Source: an uncultured bacterium (GTDB taxonomy: Bacteria; Actinomycetota; Coriobacteriia; Coriobacteriales; Coriobacteriaceae). Taken from it: DNA of 64,000 nucleotides. This document shows positions 37,787 through 45,510 of the stretch, piece by piece (position 1 is the first letter of the stretch; each line of letters starts with the position of its first letter). The position numbers and the translations under genes were made by a program. The notes beneath the pieces were generated by a model. The model searched no databases and was not told the origin of the DNA. It saw nothing but the letters and a program-made list of their open reading frames with translations. Location: the NCBI GenBank assembly GCA_905215525.1, contig CAJMQJ010000001.1, forward strand, positions 372,001 through 436,000. Reading direction: 5' to 3'.

Positions 37787-38020
37787 ATGAACACGATGAC
37801 TGACGCTGCTGGCAAGGTCCAGGGCTGGGCGTTTTGCCGGGCGGCACATGTTCGTCAGCGCGCCAAGGAACTATTGCAGGAGGAGAGTGCACAGGGTACC
37901 ACCGAGTATGCCATCTTGGTCGGCGTGCTCGTGGTGATCGCGATTATCGCCATCGTCGCATTTAAGGGCAAGGTCCAAGATCTATGGAACGCTATCAGCG
38001 AGGGCATCAACAGCCTGTAG
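37787..38020 (+). CDS. flp: Flp-type IVb pilin
   Basis: This 77-aa prepilin is the main subunit candidate. A ~38-residue basic leader ends in 'EESAQGTTEYAILVGVLVVI', the G-x-x-E-Y Flp processing motif followed by the hydrophobic assembly helix. GGAGGAATAC precedes ATG 37787. No prepilin peptidase gene is seen in the window. Confidence 0.9.
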   Translation: MNTMTDAAGKVQGWAFCRAAHVRQRAKELLQEESAQGTTEYAILVGVLVVIAIIAIVAFKGKVQDLWNAISEGINSL

Positions 38021-38547
38021 AGGGCGAGCGCCCCATCGGGGTGCTGCTGGTGTTTGCTTGCCTGACCGTGGCGATAGCGGCGGTGCTTTGGGGGCTTAAC
38101 GCCGCGCGGCAGCAGCGTCCTGGGACCGCCTCCGATTTGGGCTCAGATTCGGCGGTGGCGTCTCAAAAAGATGAGATGCGAGATGCGGACGATTCGGATG
38201 TCGCTGTCACGGCGCAAACCTTTCTGCGGACGCTCGACAAGCGGTCTGGCACTGCGACGGATTCGCCTGAGGGCAACGCGATTGCGGTCCGGCTTGCATG
38301 GTCCGAGGACCGACCGATGACCGAAGCGGCGGCGGATATGCTGCGTGCCTATCGCGAGGTACCCACGGCGCAACTTGCTCTGAGCGGCTATCTCGACATC
38401 AAGGGAAACGTGTGGGGCGCCATCGTGCGCGACGAACGCGGCTGGGTCGATATGGTGACAATTGCCGCGGATGCTGGCGATGCTTCGTGTCGTCTGCGCG
38501 CCGTGCGCCTGAGCCCGCAGGCAACGGACTCAAAGGAGGGATCGTGA
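37984..38547 (+). CDS. pilus-operon membrane-anchored hypothetical protein
   Basis: 187 aa with one N-terminal membrane segment ('IGVLLVFACLTVAIAAVLWG') and a hydrophilic extracytoplasmic part of unknown fold. It overlaps the flp 3' end by 37 nt in another frame and belongs to the same transcription unit. I recognise no family. Confidence 0.7.
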   Translation: MERYQRGHQQPVEGERPIGVLLVFACLTVAIAAVLWGLNAARQQRPGTASDLGSDSAVASQKDEMRDADDSDVAVTAQTFLRTLDKRSGTATDSPEGNAIAVRLAWSEDRPMTEAAADMLRAYREVPTAQLALSGYLDIKGNVWGAIVRDERGWVDMVTIAADAGDASCRLRAVRLSPQATDSKEGS

Positions 38548-38548
38548 A

Positions 38549-38767
38549 ATGCATGATGTCCTGCGTGAGGAATCTGCCCAGGCGACGGTCGAATACGCCA
38601 TCGTCACGGTGGCGCTGTTATCGATCGTGCTGGCGATCGCGGGACTTTGGCGTGCCGGCACCGATGGGCGCTTGGCGGCGCTGGTTGAGCGGGCGGCATC
38701 CCATGGCGTTGCCTCGACGTCGGTTATCGACGCCGCTGCGGCCGCTAAGGACATCGCGTTGTATTGA
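38549..38767 (+). CDS. second Flp/TadE-like pilin
   Basis: 72 aa, beginning 'MHDVLREESAQATVEYAIVT', a short leader with the A-x-V-E-Y motif and a hydrophobic helix. Unlike Flp it has Ala in place of the Gly before the cleavage point, so it may be a minor pseudopilin. GGAGGG precedes ATG 38549. Confidence 0.8.
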   Translation: MHDVLREESAQATVEYAIVTVALLSIVLAIAGLWRAGTDGRLAALVERAASHGVASTSVIDAAAAAKDIALY

Positions 38768-39239
38768 TGCCGCGCGCGAGGACCGGGCGCAGTCTACGGT
38801 CGAGGCCGCTTTTTTGCTGCCGACGTTTCTGACACTCATCCTTCTCGCGCTGCAACCGGTGTGCCTGCTCTATACGCGCGCGGTCATGGAGTCTGCCGCC
38901 GCCGAGACCGCGCGGCTCATGACCACGACGACGGCGGAGGACGACGATCTTAAGGAGTTCACCCGCCGCCGACTTGCCGCAGTGCCCAACGTTTCGATCT
39001 TTCATGCCGGCGGGCCGTTGTCGTGGGATATCGAGCTTGGCCGGGCCGGTGCGGGTGGCGTCTCGTCCGTGTCCGTTTCCGGCGAGGTCAAGCCGTTGCC
39101 TGTGATCGGTGCGTTTGCGCAGGCTATGGGTGGTACCGCCGAGGGCGGCTACGTTGAGCTCAAGGTCGATGTCTCGTATCAATCGCGTCCCGAATGGCTG
39201 GAGGGAGATTATGATTCGTGGATTGCTGCATGGGATTAG
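38703..39239 (+). CDS. TadE-like pseudopilin
   Basis: The core sequence 'REDRAQSTVEAAFLLPTFLT' with a following hydrophobic helix is TadE-like; the rest (~130 residues) is extracytoplasmic. The start is uncertain: ATG 38703 gives 178 aa but overlaps the previous gene by 65 nt, and the coding signal only becomes clear at about 38767. A rare start (ATT near 38763) behind TAAGGA is conceivable. Confidence 0.75.
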   Translation: MALPRRRLSTPLRPLRTSRCIDAAREDRAQSTVEAAFLLPTFLTLILLALQPVCLLYTRAVMESAAAETARLMTTTTAEDDDLKEFTRRRLAAVPNVSIFHAGGPLSWDIELGRAGAGGVSSVSVSGEVKPLPVIGAFAQAMGGTAEGGYVELKVDVSYQSRPEWLEGDYDSWIAAWD

Positions 39240-41376
39240 GCGCTGCCTGTTGCGGGTGACGCAAGGGTTTGCGGCCCGCCGTCGACCAGGCGCTCTTCGC
39301 AAACGAGGCGGCTTTATGGGTCGAGCCGGTGTCGATCTGTTTATCGAAGACGGCGCCTATACCACGCTTTCTTCTGCCGTGGTCATCCTAGTGGTGCTCA
39401 CATTGTTGTTTTCGTCGACCGCGGCGATATGGAGCATGTCGCGTGCCGGGGATACTCAGGTGGCGGCTGATAGTGGCGCGCTGGCGGGTGCCAACGTAGT
39501 GTCGTCCTATCACACGGCTGCCACGGTGGTTGATGCGAGCATCTTGAGTCTGGGGCTGGCGGGGTTTGCCACGATCGGGACGGGCCTGGTCGCCATCCTC
39601 ATCCCGGGTGCCGAGCCGGTTGCCGGCAATATGGTCGACACCGGGATTGAGATCATTAAAACGCGCAACAAGTTTGCCAAAAGCGCATCGGAAGGCTTAC
39701 AGAAAATCGAGACGGCTCTGCCGTATCTGATCGCCGCGCGTGCCACGCAGGCGGTGTCGGCGCAGGATACCGATAGTGTGACCTATACCGGTACGGCGCT
39801 TGCCGTGCCCAGGACATCCGAGTCTGACTTCGCTGCGCTCGAGGGGTCCGAGATCTCGACCGATGCCATTAAAGACACATCAGATGATTTAGAGTGTGCG
39901 GCCGAGGAGCTGCGGAAGGCTTCTGAGGACACGGCGAAGGCTAAAGAGCGTGCTTGGCTGGCGGATTGTGGTGGGTCTGACAAGGGCTCGGTCGGCAGCT
40001 GTTCTTGCATGTGGGAGCGTGCGAAAAGCCTAACGGATCTCTCCGGTGTTCAAAATCCGCATTACTCATCGAGCGTTACGTGGGAGCCCCAAGTTGCCCT
40101 TGATCGCGCGAAGGACTACTACCATTGGCGTCTGACAAATGAGAAGCCCCACGGCTCGAGTGTCGAGATGAAGGCAGAGTCTGCGGCGCGTAAGGCGTTT
40201 TATACCTATGCGAGCGCGGAGGTCGATCGGGCGCATATAACCGAGAACGGAGACAGGGTTTCCTCCTATATTCCGCTGCTGCCGCGCAACTCTGATGAGG
40301 TTCGGGCGACGGAACTCTATACCGATGCGGTGTGGCCGACTAGCGTGAACGATGACAAGGCGTATCTGCATTACGGGACGACCTGCCCTAACTATAAGAA
40401 AGGGACGCCGAGCGGATTTGCTTCGGTTGCCGATTACGATGGACAGGATAAATGCAGCAAATGCCATTTTGGCGTTTTGTCGATTGGTGCTGTTGCGGCG
40501 CCTTCAACCTCTATCGAAAACGGCTTCGAGTATCACTTTGACAAGTTTAAAGACGCCCTGGAGGACTACGTCGACTGTCGCAACAAGGAGCTCGAGCTCG
40601 AGCGTCAGACCGAGGACGAGGCCGACCGTGCGGGCAATGCGTTCGATACCGCCATCAAAGAACTTTCCGGTGAGCGTCCGCGTATCGCCCCACCTGGCCG
40701 CAACGGCGTAGTCGCCTTTGCAGTTTCGGGTGATATTACCAGCCCCGATCAACTTAACTCTTCGTTTAACACGACGGTTGAGCTTGGCAGTCGCGGTGCC
40801 ATCTCTGCCGCGGTGCTGGCGCCCGATGAGGCGACGGCGCAAAACAACGTGCTTTCGCGATTTTTCTCGACATTGAAGGAACGCTCGGGTGGCGTTGCCG
40901 GCGTACTCGATGGCGTCATGGATGTCTGGGGACGGCTGCTTGTGGGATACGGAGACATCCAAGGTCCGGCCGACGAACTTATGGACGAGATGATTAAAGG
41001 CCTAGGAGGGGGCAGCGGCGCGTTGGGCTCCATTGCATCGTGGCTCGGCGATACCGTTTCGGCGTCCGTGGCGGCGTTGGGTCTGGAGCCGTGCGACTTG
41101 CGCCTGCGAAAGCCGGTGCTGACCGATTCCGCCAACGTCATTAAGAGTCCGGGGTCTGACATTGCTGGTCTCTCTCAAGCTCAAGACAAGCTGCGAAGTA
41201 TTCCGTTGGGCGTGACCGATCCCAAGGCGCTTTGCGAGGCGTTGGAATATCAAGTCGAACGCACCATTAGCGGTACGGTGTTCACGCTTGCGGAGATTCC
41301 TCTGCCCGGCGGTGGCTCCATCCCACTCACCGTCGATGTCGCCAAGCTGGTTGGCGCTCTGGGCGGTGGGTCGTAA
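39211..41376 (+). CDS. large TadG-like pilus-operon protein
   Basis: 721 aa. A basic N-terminus leads to one membrane segment ('SSAVVILVVLTLLFSSTAAI') followed by 'AADSGALAGANVVSSYHTAA', the TadE/TadG-like start of the mature part. The large external region has several Cys ('CGGSDKGSVGSCSC', 'CSKCHFG') that may form disulfides. It is probably a surface-exposed minor component. ATG 39211 is preceded by GAGGGAG and overlaps the TadE-like gene. Confidence 0.75.
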   Translation: MIRGLLHGIRRCLLRVTQGFAARRRPGALRKRGGFMGRAGVDLFIEDGAYTTLSSAVVILVVLTLLFSSTAAIWSMSRAGDTQVAADSGALAGANVVSSYHTAATVVDASILSLGLAGFATIGTGLVAILIPGAEPVAGNMVDTGIEIIKTRNKFAKSASEGLQKIETALPYLIAARATQAVSAQDTDSVTYTGTALAVPRTSESDFAALEGSEISTDAIKDTSDDLECAAEELRKASEDTAKAKERAWLADCGGSDKGSVGSCSCMWERAKSLTDLSGVQNPHYSSSVTWEPQVALDRAKDYYHWRLTNEKPHGSSVEMKAESAARKAFYTYASAEVDRAHITENGDRVSSYIPLLPRNSDEVRATELYTDAVWPTSVNDDKAYLHYGTTCPNYKKGTPSGFASVADYDGQDKCSKCHFGVLSIGAVAAPSTSIENGFEYHFDKFKDALEDYVDCRNKELELERQTEDEADRAGNAFDTAIKELSGERPRIAPPGRNGVVAFAVSGDITSPDQLNSSFNTTVELGSRGAISAAVLAPDEATAQNNVLSRFFSTLKERSGGVAGVLDGVMDVWGRLLVGYGDIQGPADELMDEMIKGLGGGSGALGSIASWLGDTVSASVAALGLEPCDLRLRKPVLTDSANVIKSPGSDIAGLSQAQDKLRSIPLGVTDPKALCEALEYQVERTISGTVFTLAEIPLPGGGSIPLTVDVAKLVGALGGGS

Positions 41377-41852
41377 TGAGTATCCGCATGCGTCTGCGCG
41401 AGGAGCGCGCCCAGGCGACGGTGGAGATGGCAGTGGTTACGCCCGTTTTGCTGGTGCTGGCACTCATCGTGTACAACGTCATGATCTTTGCCAGCGCTGT
41501 CGCGCGCTTCGACCGCGTGGTGCCCGACATCGTGTTGGCGCACGCCGTGGCGTCGGAGGGGGAGGGCGACGAAAGCTCTGCCGATGCCTCGGCGACGGTT
41601 CAGACTCAAATTCTGAATGCCATGGAAGGCTATGACTTGCAGATCGAAGTGTCGAGCGAGCAAGGCGCGGAGGCATCGGATGGTGGCCTGCTCTCCCTAT
41701 CCGGTACGTTTAGGACCTACACCTGCACCATGCACTATGAGCCGTGGCCGACTTCTCTCAGCATCGCTGGCGTTCCGCTGGGGGCGCCGACAACGTTGTC
41801 GCACGAGCGCGCGGTGACGGTCGATCCATGGCGTCCGGGGGTGGTCATGTGA
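41376..41852 (+). CDS. TadE-like pseudopilin
   Basis: 158 aa, with 'REERAQATVEMAVVTPVLLV' as prepilin-like segment near the N-terminus and an external domain of ~110 residues. It starts at the stop of the previous gene (TAATG). It is the third pilin-like protein of the operon. Confidence 0.8.
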   Translation: MSIRMRLREERAQATVEMAVVTPVLLVLALIVYNVMIFASAVARFDRVVPDIVLAHAVASEGEGDESSADASATVQTQILNAMEGYDLQIEVSSEQGAEASDGGLLSLSGTFRTYTCTMHYEPWPTSLSIAGVPLGAPTTLSHERAVTVDPWRPGVVM

Positions 41853-42208
41853 CCGCGGTCTCGTCCTACATCGCGTACGCGCGGGCGCTCAATAGGCTGG
41901 GTTGGACGCCGGCCGAGTTTGTGGTGGCGGAGTCGTTTGCCGTGCGCCTGCGCGGCATGCTGGGACGGTGTCCGGTTGCCGCCAACGGTCTGCCGCTCGT
42001 CATGGCGTTTCCACGCTGCTCTTCGGTCCATACGTGTTTTATGGCCTATCCCATCGACATCGCCTTCATCGATCGCGACGGCAATATCCTCGCGCGCTAC
42101 GAAAGCGTTCGTCCTTGGCGCACGTGCTCCTGCCCCGGCGCCTGGGCCGTACTAGAGCGTCCTTCAATCATTGTTTCGATCCCTGCTCTCCAACGCGTGC
42201 CGGCTTAA
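41849..42208 (+). CDS. DUF192 family protein
   Basis: The 119-aa product matches DUF192: 'VVAESFAVRLRGMLGR', then 'LVMAFPRCSSVHTCFMAYPI' and 'DIAFIDRDGNI'. DUF192 genes are commonly found at the end of Tad loci in actinobacteria and near folding or stress genes elsewhere; function is unknown. GTG 41849 overlaps the previous stop (GTGA). Confidence 0.85.
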   Translation: MTAVSSYIAYARALNRLGWTPAEFVVAESFAVRLRGMLGRCPVAANGLPLVMAFPRCSSVHTCFMAYPIDIAFIDRDGNILARYESVRPWRTCSCPGAWAVLERPSIIVSIPALQRVPA

Positions 42209-42266
42209 GAATTGGCGACAGCGGACTTTCGTCATACGAAATTGGGTAAGATGGAGGAGAAGATGC

Positions 42267-42532
42267 ATGGATGTTGAGATCCATCCCAACGCTAAAAAGC
42301 ACCTGACGGAAAAGCAGGTGCTTAGCGCTTGGCTTGCGGTTACTGAGTGCATTCGTCGCGAGCCGAAGGACGAGCCGCCGAGATGGCTTGCGATTGGATG
42401 GCTCCCAGACGGACGAAGCGTGGAGCTTGTCGCGGTCGAGCTTGTCCGTGGGGGCTTATCATTCATGCCTTGTCTCCAGTCCAGAAGAAATTTTGGCAGG
42501 AGATTGAACGGGCTCGGCAAAGGGGTCGATGA
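42267..42532 (+). pseudogene. frameshifted toxin gene of a TA pair
   Basis: ATG 42267 begins a small basic protein ('MDVEIHPNAKKHLTEKQVLS', 'LAIGWLPDGRSVELVAVELV') like compact BrnT/RelE-type toxins. At the G5 run 42450-42454 the sensible frame shifts: the +1 frame continues 'LIIHALSPVQKKFWQEIERA' and ends in a TGA overlapping the antitoxin ATG. Unshifted, the frame runs to 42557 with an unlikely Arg-rich tail. One extra G explains it. Confidence 0.6.
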
Positions 42533-42816
42533 TGGGCAAGACGTATACGGCCGCTAATGGTCAGGTTGTAACGGATGAAATGATTGACGCGTGGTGCGAG
42601 TCGTACGAGCGCGGAGAGTTTCCGGATGGCGAACACACCGTTGGTGGGATCGTGCATGGACGGCCCCCACTCTCAGGTGAGGGGACGGCAACGCTGTCGG
42701 TCAAGATTCCTCTGGGAATGAAGGAGGCCATTCGTCGACGGGCGGCTGCCGAGGGGATGACGCCAAGTGAGTTTGCCCGTGCGGCTCTGAGCGAAAAACT
42801 TCTTGCTGCCGGCTGA
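42529..42816 (+). CDS. CopG-like ribbon-helix-helix antitoxin
   Basis: The 95-aa protein ends in a ribbon-helix-helix ('LSVKIPLGMKEAIRRRAAAE', 'GMTPSEFARAALSEKL'), with an N-terminal ~45 residues that would bind the toxin. The start overlaps the restored toxin stop (ATGA), the usual coupling for such pairs. With the toxin frameshifted, it may be an orphan antitoxin and DNA-binding repressor. Confidence 0.75.
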   Translation: MMGKTYTAANGQVVTDEMIDAWCESYERGEFPDGEHTVGGIVHGRPPLSGEGTATLSVKIPLGMKEAIRRRAAAEGMTPSEFARAALSEKLLAAG

Positions 42817-42879
42817 TGCCTCTGACGTGCCGATTTAAAGAACCGAGGCTGTGCTCAAAAACTTTTTTGAAATTCTCGG

Positions 42880-42907
42880 TTGACCGGAACGCGTCCTTGG
42901 TTATACT
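42880..42907 (+). promoter_or_regulatory. tRNA-Phe promoter
   Basis: TTGACC (42880-42885), 16 nt, TATACT (42902-42907), ending 32 nt before the tRNA. Confidence 0.8.
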
Positions 42908-42939
42908 AATCAAGCCTTGAAACAAGGCACACCTCAAAT

Positions 42940-43012
<73 letters not shown>

Positions 43013-43026
43013 CCTTGAATTGACTA

Positions 43027-43056
43027 GGACCTCTGCAAAGGGGTCCTTTTCTTTTA
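43027..43056 (+). terminator. tRNA-Phe terminator (first copy)
   Basis: GGACC-TCTGCAAAG-GGTCC followed by TTTTCTTTT; repeated exactly 186 bp downstream. Confidence 0.8.
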
Positions 43057-43061
43057 TGTAG

Positions 43062-43247
43062 CCCTCGCACGGAATCGAACCCCGTGAGGGCGCGGAGCTG
43101 AGTAAACGCGTAAGCGTTTGCCAGCGCAGCTCGCAAGGCGCGTAAGCGCCGCAGCGGTCCGTCCGCGCAGCGCGCGGACGCGATTCCCTTCCCCGCCACC
43201 TTGAATTGACTAGGACCTCTGCAAAGGGGTCCTTTTCTTTTATGTAG
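43062..43247 (+). ncRNA. RtT-like tRNA-tail repeat behind tRNA-Phe
   Basis: A 67-bp sequence (42995-43061: last 18 nt of tRNA-Phe plus terminator) recurs exactly at 43181-43247. The 119-bp spacer starts with an inverted copy of this tRNA's T-arm (GGAATCGAACCCC, 43071-43083). Helices: P1 GGAATCG/CGATTCC (43071, 43181), P2 GAGCTG/CAGCTC with inner AAACGC-GTAA-GCGTTT (43104-43119), P3 GGCGC-GTAA-GCGCC (43137-43150), P4 CGTCCGCG/CGCGGACG (43160-43180). Two loops are GNRA. The layout is that of RtT units behind E. coli tyrT. Confidence 0.6.
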
Positions 43248-43254
43248 GGTTCTG

Positions 43255-43302
43255 CGGAAACTGCGTCCCAGAATAAGGGCTCAGAACGGGACACACTTTC
43301 CG
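43255..43302. repeat. 48-nt intergenic hairpin
   Basis: CGGAAACTGCGTCCC (43255-43269) and GGGACACACTTTCCG (43288-43302) match inverted at 13 of 15 positions. The remaining sequence to 43494 holds only the GH5-like gene's leader. Confidence 0.5.
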
Positions 43303-43494
43303 GTGCCTGCCTCCGGCGCGCGTACACACCTCGTCGCACCATTCCGAGCCCGCCCGCCCCAGACATTCCTCCCACTTTCGCGTCACTTTACAGACCGTTC
43401 GGTCGCCTGTCCGCACACGCGGGTATACTCAAAACGATACTTATCCTATGCAATACGATGCGGGTTCGACCTGCATGATCCGAAGGGGGCAGTG

Positions 43495-44556
43495 ATGGAG
43501 AGGATACTCGGCGTTAATCTCTCTGGCTGGTTTATTCCCGAGCCTTGGGTGACCCCGTCGCTGTACGCGGCGACCGGTGCATCCAACGCGGCCGAGCTAC
43601 AGGAGGCCATGGGTACCGCCGCCTATAACGAGCGCATGCGCCGCCATTACGAGACGTTTGTGAGCGAGGACGATTTTCGTCGCATGGCGCAGATCGGTCT
43701 CAATGCCGTGCGTCTGCCGGTGCCTTGGTATGCCTTTGGCTCACAGGAGTCCGATGCCTCCTACATATCGGTTGTCGATTACATCGACCGCGCGATTGAG
43801 TGGGCTGCCAAGTACGACATCCGCGTGCTGCTCGATCTGGCAACTGTGCCCGGTGGCCAGGGCGATTCCAACGATTCGCCCACCACGCCGGAGGCTGTTG
43901 CCGAGTGGCATTCGTCCACTAACGGCCGCCATGTCGCACTCGACGTGCTCGAGCGCTTGGCCGATCGCTATGGCGAGGCCGAGAGCCTGCTGGGCATTGA
44001 GCTGCTGGACACGCCGCAGATGAGCGTTCGCAAGAGCCTCTTCACCATGACGGATGGCATTCCCGCTCACTACCTGCGCAATTTCTATCGCGATGCCTAC
44101 GAGCTCGTCCGTTCGTATATGCCCGAGGATAAGATCGTCGTCTTCTCGTCGTCGGGGCATCCCAGCGAGTGGAAGCATTTTATGCGCGGCGCCAAGTACA
44201 AGAACGTCTACATGGACCTTCACCTGTACCATTACCGCGACGAGTATGCGCTCGACATCACGAGCCCTCGCGGGCTGACGACGGCGATTTCGCGTAACAA
44301 GCGCGAGCTTAAAGAAGCGATTTCGACTGGGTTCCCCGTGCTGGTGGGCGAATGGTCGGGCGCGGCGATCTTTGCCAACTCGTCGGTTACGCCCGAGGGC
44401 CGCAATGCCTACGAGCGCGTGTTTATCGCCAACCAGCTGGCTTCGTTTGCGCCGGCTGCCGGTTGGTTCTTCCAAACGTGGAAGACCGAGAAGCGCATTG
44501 CAGCATGGGACGCCCGCGCGGCGCTCGGTACGCTCGAGCGCGGCATGATTGAATAG
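43495..44556 (+). CDS. GH5-like (exo-beta-1,3-glucanase type) protein with altered acid/base site
   Basis: The 353-aa protein has the GH5 TIM-barrel order: 'GVNLSGWFIPEPWVTPSLY', 'RRMAQIGLNAVRLPVPWYAF', 'LLDLATVPGGQGDSN', and the nucleophile strand 'FPVLVGEWSGA' (Glu ~residue 284). The beta-4 acid/base signature, normally N-E-P, reads 'IELLDTPQ' (~residue 168), so the catalytic acid/base Glu is missing. No signal peptide is visible. It may be a sugar-binding pseudo-enzyme or use another acid. ATG 43495 follows AAGGGGGCAGTG. Confidence 0.75.
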   Translation: MERILGVNLSGWFIPEPWVTPSLYAATGASNAAELQEAMGTAAYNERMRRHYETFVSEDDFRRMAQIGLNAVRLPVPWYAFGSQESDASYISVVDYIDRAIEWAAKYDIRVLLDLATVPGGQGDSNDSPTTPEAVAEWHSSTNGRHVALDVLERLADRYGEAESLLGIELLDTPQMSVRKSLFTMTDGIPAHYLRNFYRDAYELVRSYMPEDKIVVFSSSGHPSEWKHFMRGAKYKNVYMDLHLYHYRDEYALDITSPRGLTTAISRNKRELKEAISTGFPVLVGEWSGAAIFANSSVTPEGRNAYERVFIANQLASFAPAAGWFFQTWKTEKRIAAWDARAALGTLERGMIE

Positions 44557-44562
44557 GTTGAT

Positions 44563-45441
44563 ATGACGCAAAACAGCGCCCATACGGGCAAACTCTATGT
44601 GGTCGGCACGCCCATCGGCAACCTGGGTGACCTGTCCCCGCGCGTTGGCGAGGCCTTTGCCGCTGCCGATGTCATCTGCTGCGAAGACACGCGTGTGACG
44701 TCAAAGCTGCTGATGCACCTGGGCATTTCCAAGCTGCTTGTCCGTTGCGACGAGAATGTGATCGCTAGCCGCGCTGCCGGCCTGGTCGACCGTCTGCTGG
44801 CGGGGGAGACCCTCGCCTTTGCCTCGGACGCCGGCATGCCGAGCGTGTCCGATCCCGGCCAGGCGCTGGTCGAGGCGGCGCGTGGGGCCGATGTGCCCGT
44901 CGAAGTTATTCCCGGGCCTTCTGCTTGCGTCACGGCGCTCGTTTCGTCCGGTATTCCCTGCGAGCATTTTTTCTTCGAGGGCTTTTTGGGCCGAAAGCAC
45001 GGCGACCGCGTGCGCCGTTTGCAGCGCCTTGCCGTGGTGCCCGGCGCACTCATCTTCTACGAGTCTCCACATCGCATCGTGGCGACGCTCGAGGCCGTGA
45101 CGGAGGTCTTTCCCCAGCGTGAGGTTGCCGTCTGCCGCGAACTCACCAAGCTGCACGAGGAGGTCTTGCGCGGGCCCGCTGCCCAGCTTGCCGAGGAGCT
45201 GCGTGCTCGCGGCGAGGTAAAGGGCGAGATCGCGCTGGTCATCGCGCCGCCGAGCGAGGATGAGGAGGCCGGTATCGTGCCGGTCGGCGCTGCGGCAGCG
45301 GATCCCGACGAGGCCCTGCGCGAGGATATCCGCGCCGCGCTCGAGGAGGGGGAGCCCGCGTCTGCGGTGGCCAAGCGCCTGTCTCAGAAGTATTCGCGCC
45401 GCAAGCGCGATGTCTATGCCATGGTGCTCGATATGCAATAG
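44563..45441 (+). CDS. rsmI: 16S rRNA (cytidine1402-2'-O)-methyltransferase
   Basis: 292 aa. The SAM-dependent tetrapyrrole-methylase fold is clear: 'LYVVGTPIGNLGDLSPR', 'CCEDTRVTSKLLMHLGI', 'ASDAGMPSVSDPG', 'VIPGPSACVTALVSSGIP' and 'FYESPHRI'. It methylates C1402 in the 30S decoding centre. It begins 6 nt after the GH5-like gene. Confidence 0.96.
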   Translation: MTQNSAHTGKLYVVGTPIGNLGDLSPRVGEAFAAADVICCEDTRVTSKLLMHLGISKLLVRCDENVIASRAAGLVDRLLAGETLAFASDAGMPSVSDPGQALVEAARGADVPVEVIPGPSACVTALVSSGIPCEHFFFEGFLGRKHGDRVRRLQRLAVVPGALIFYESPHRIVATLEAVTEVFPQREVAVCRELTKLHEEVLRGPAAQLAEELRARGEVKGEIALVIAPPSEDEEAGIVPVGAAAADPDEALREDIRAALEEGEPASAVAKRLSQKYSRRKRDVYAMVLDMQ

Positions 45442-45510
45442 ATGGAGGATATCCAGCCCTTGCGCTAGAATCATCCTCTGTATGCAACGTTTTTCTGGAG
45501 GACAAACCCC

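Noticed and set aside
32371..42208. Tad locus as a horizontally acquired island
   Set aside because: Codon use and GC match the neighbours, there is no integrase, direct repeat or tRNA at the edges, and rsgA upstream keeps its own terminator.
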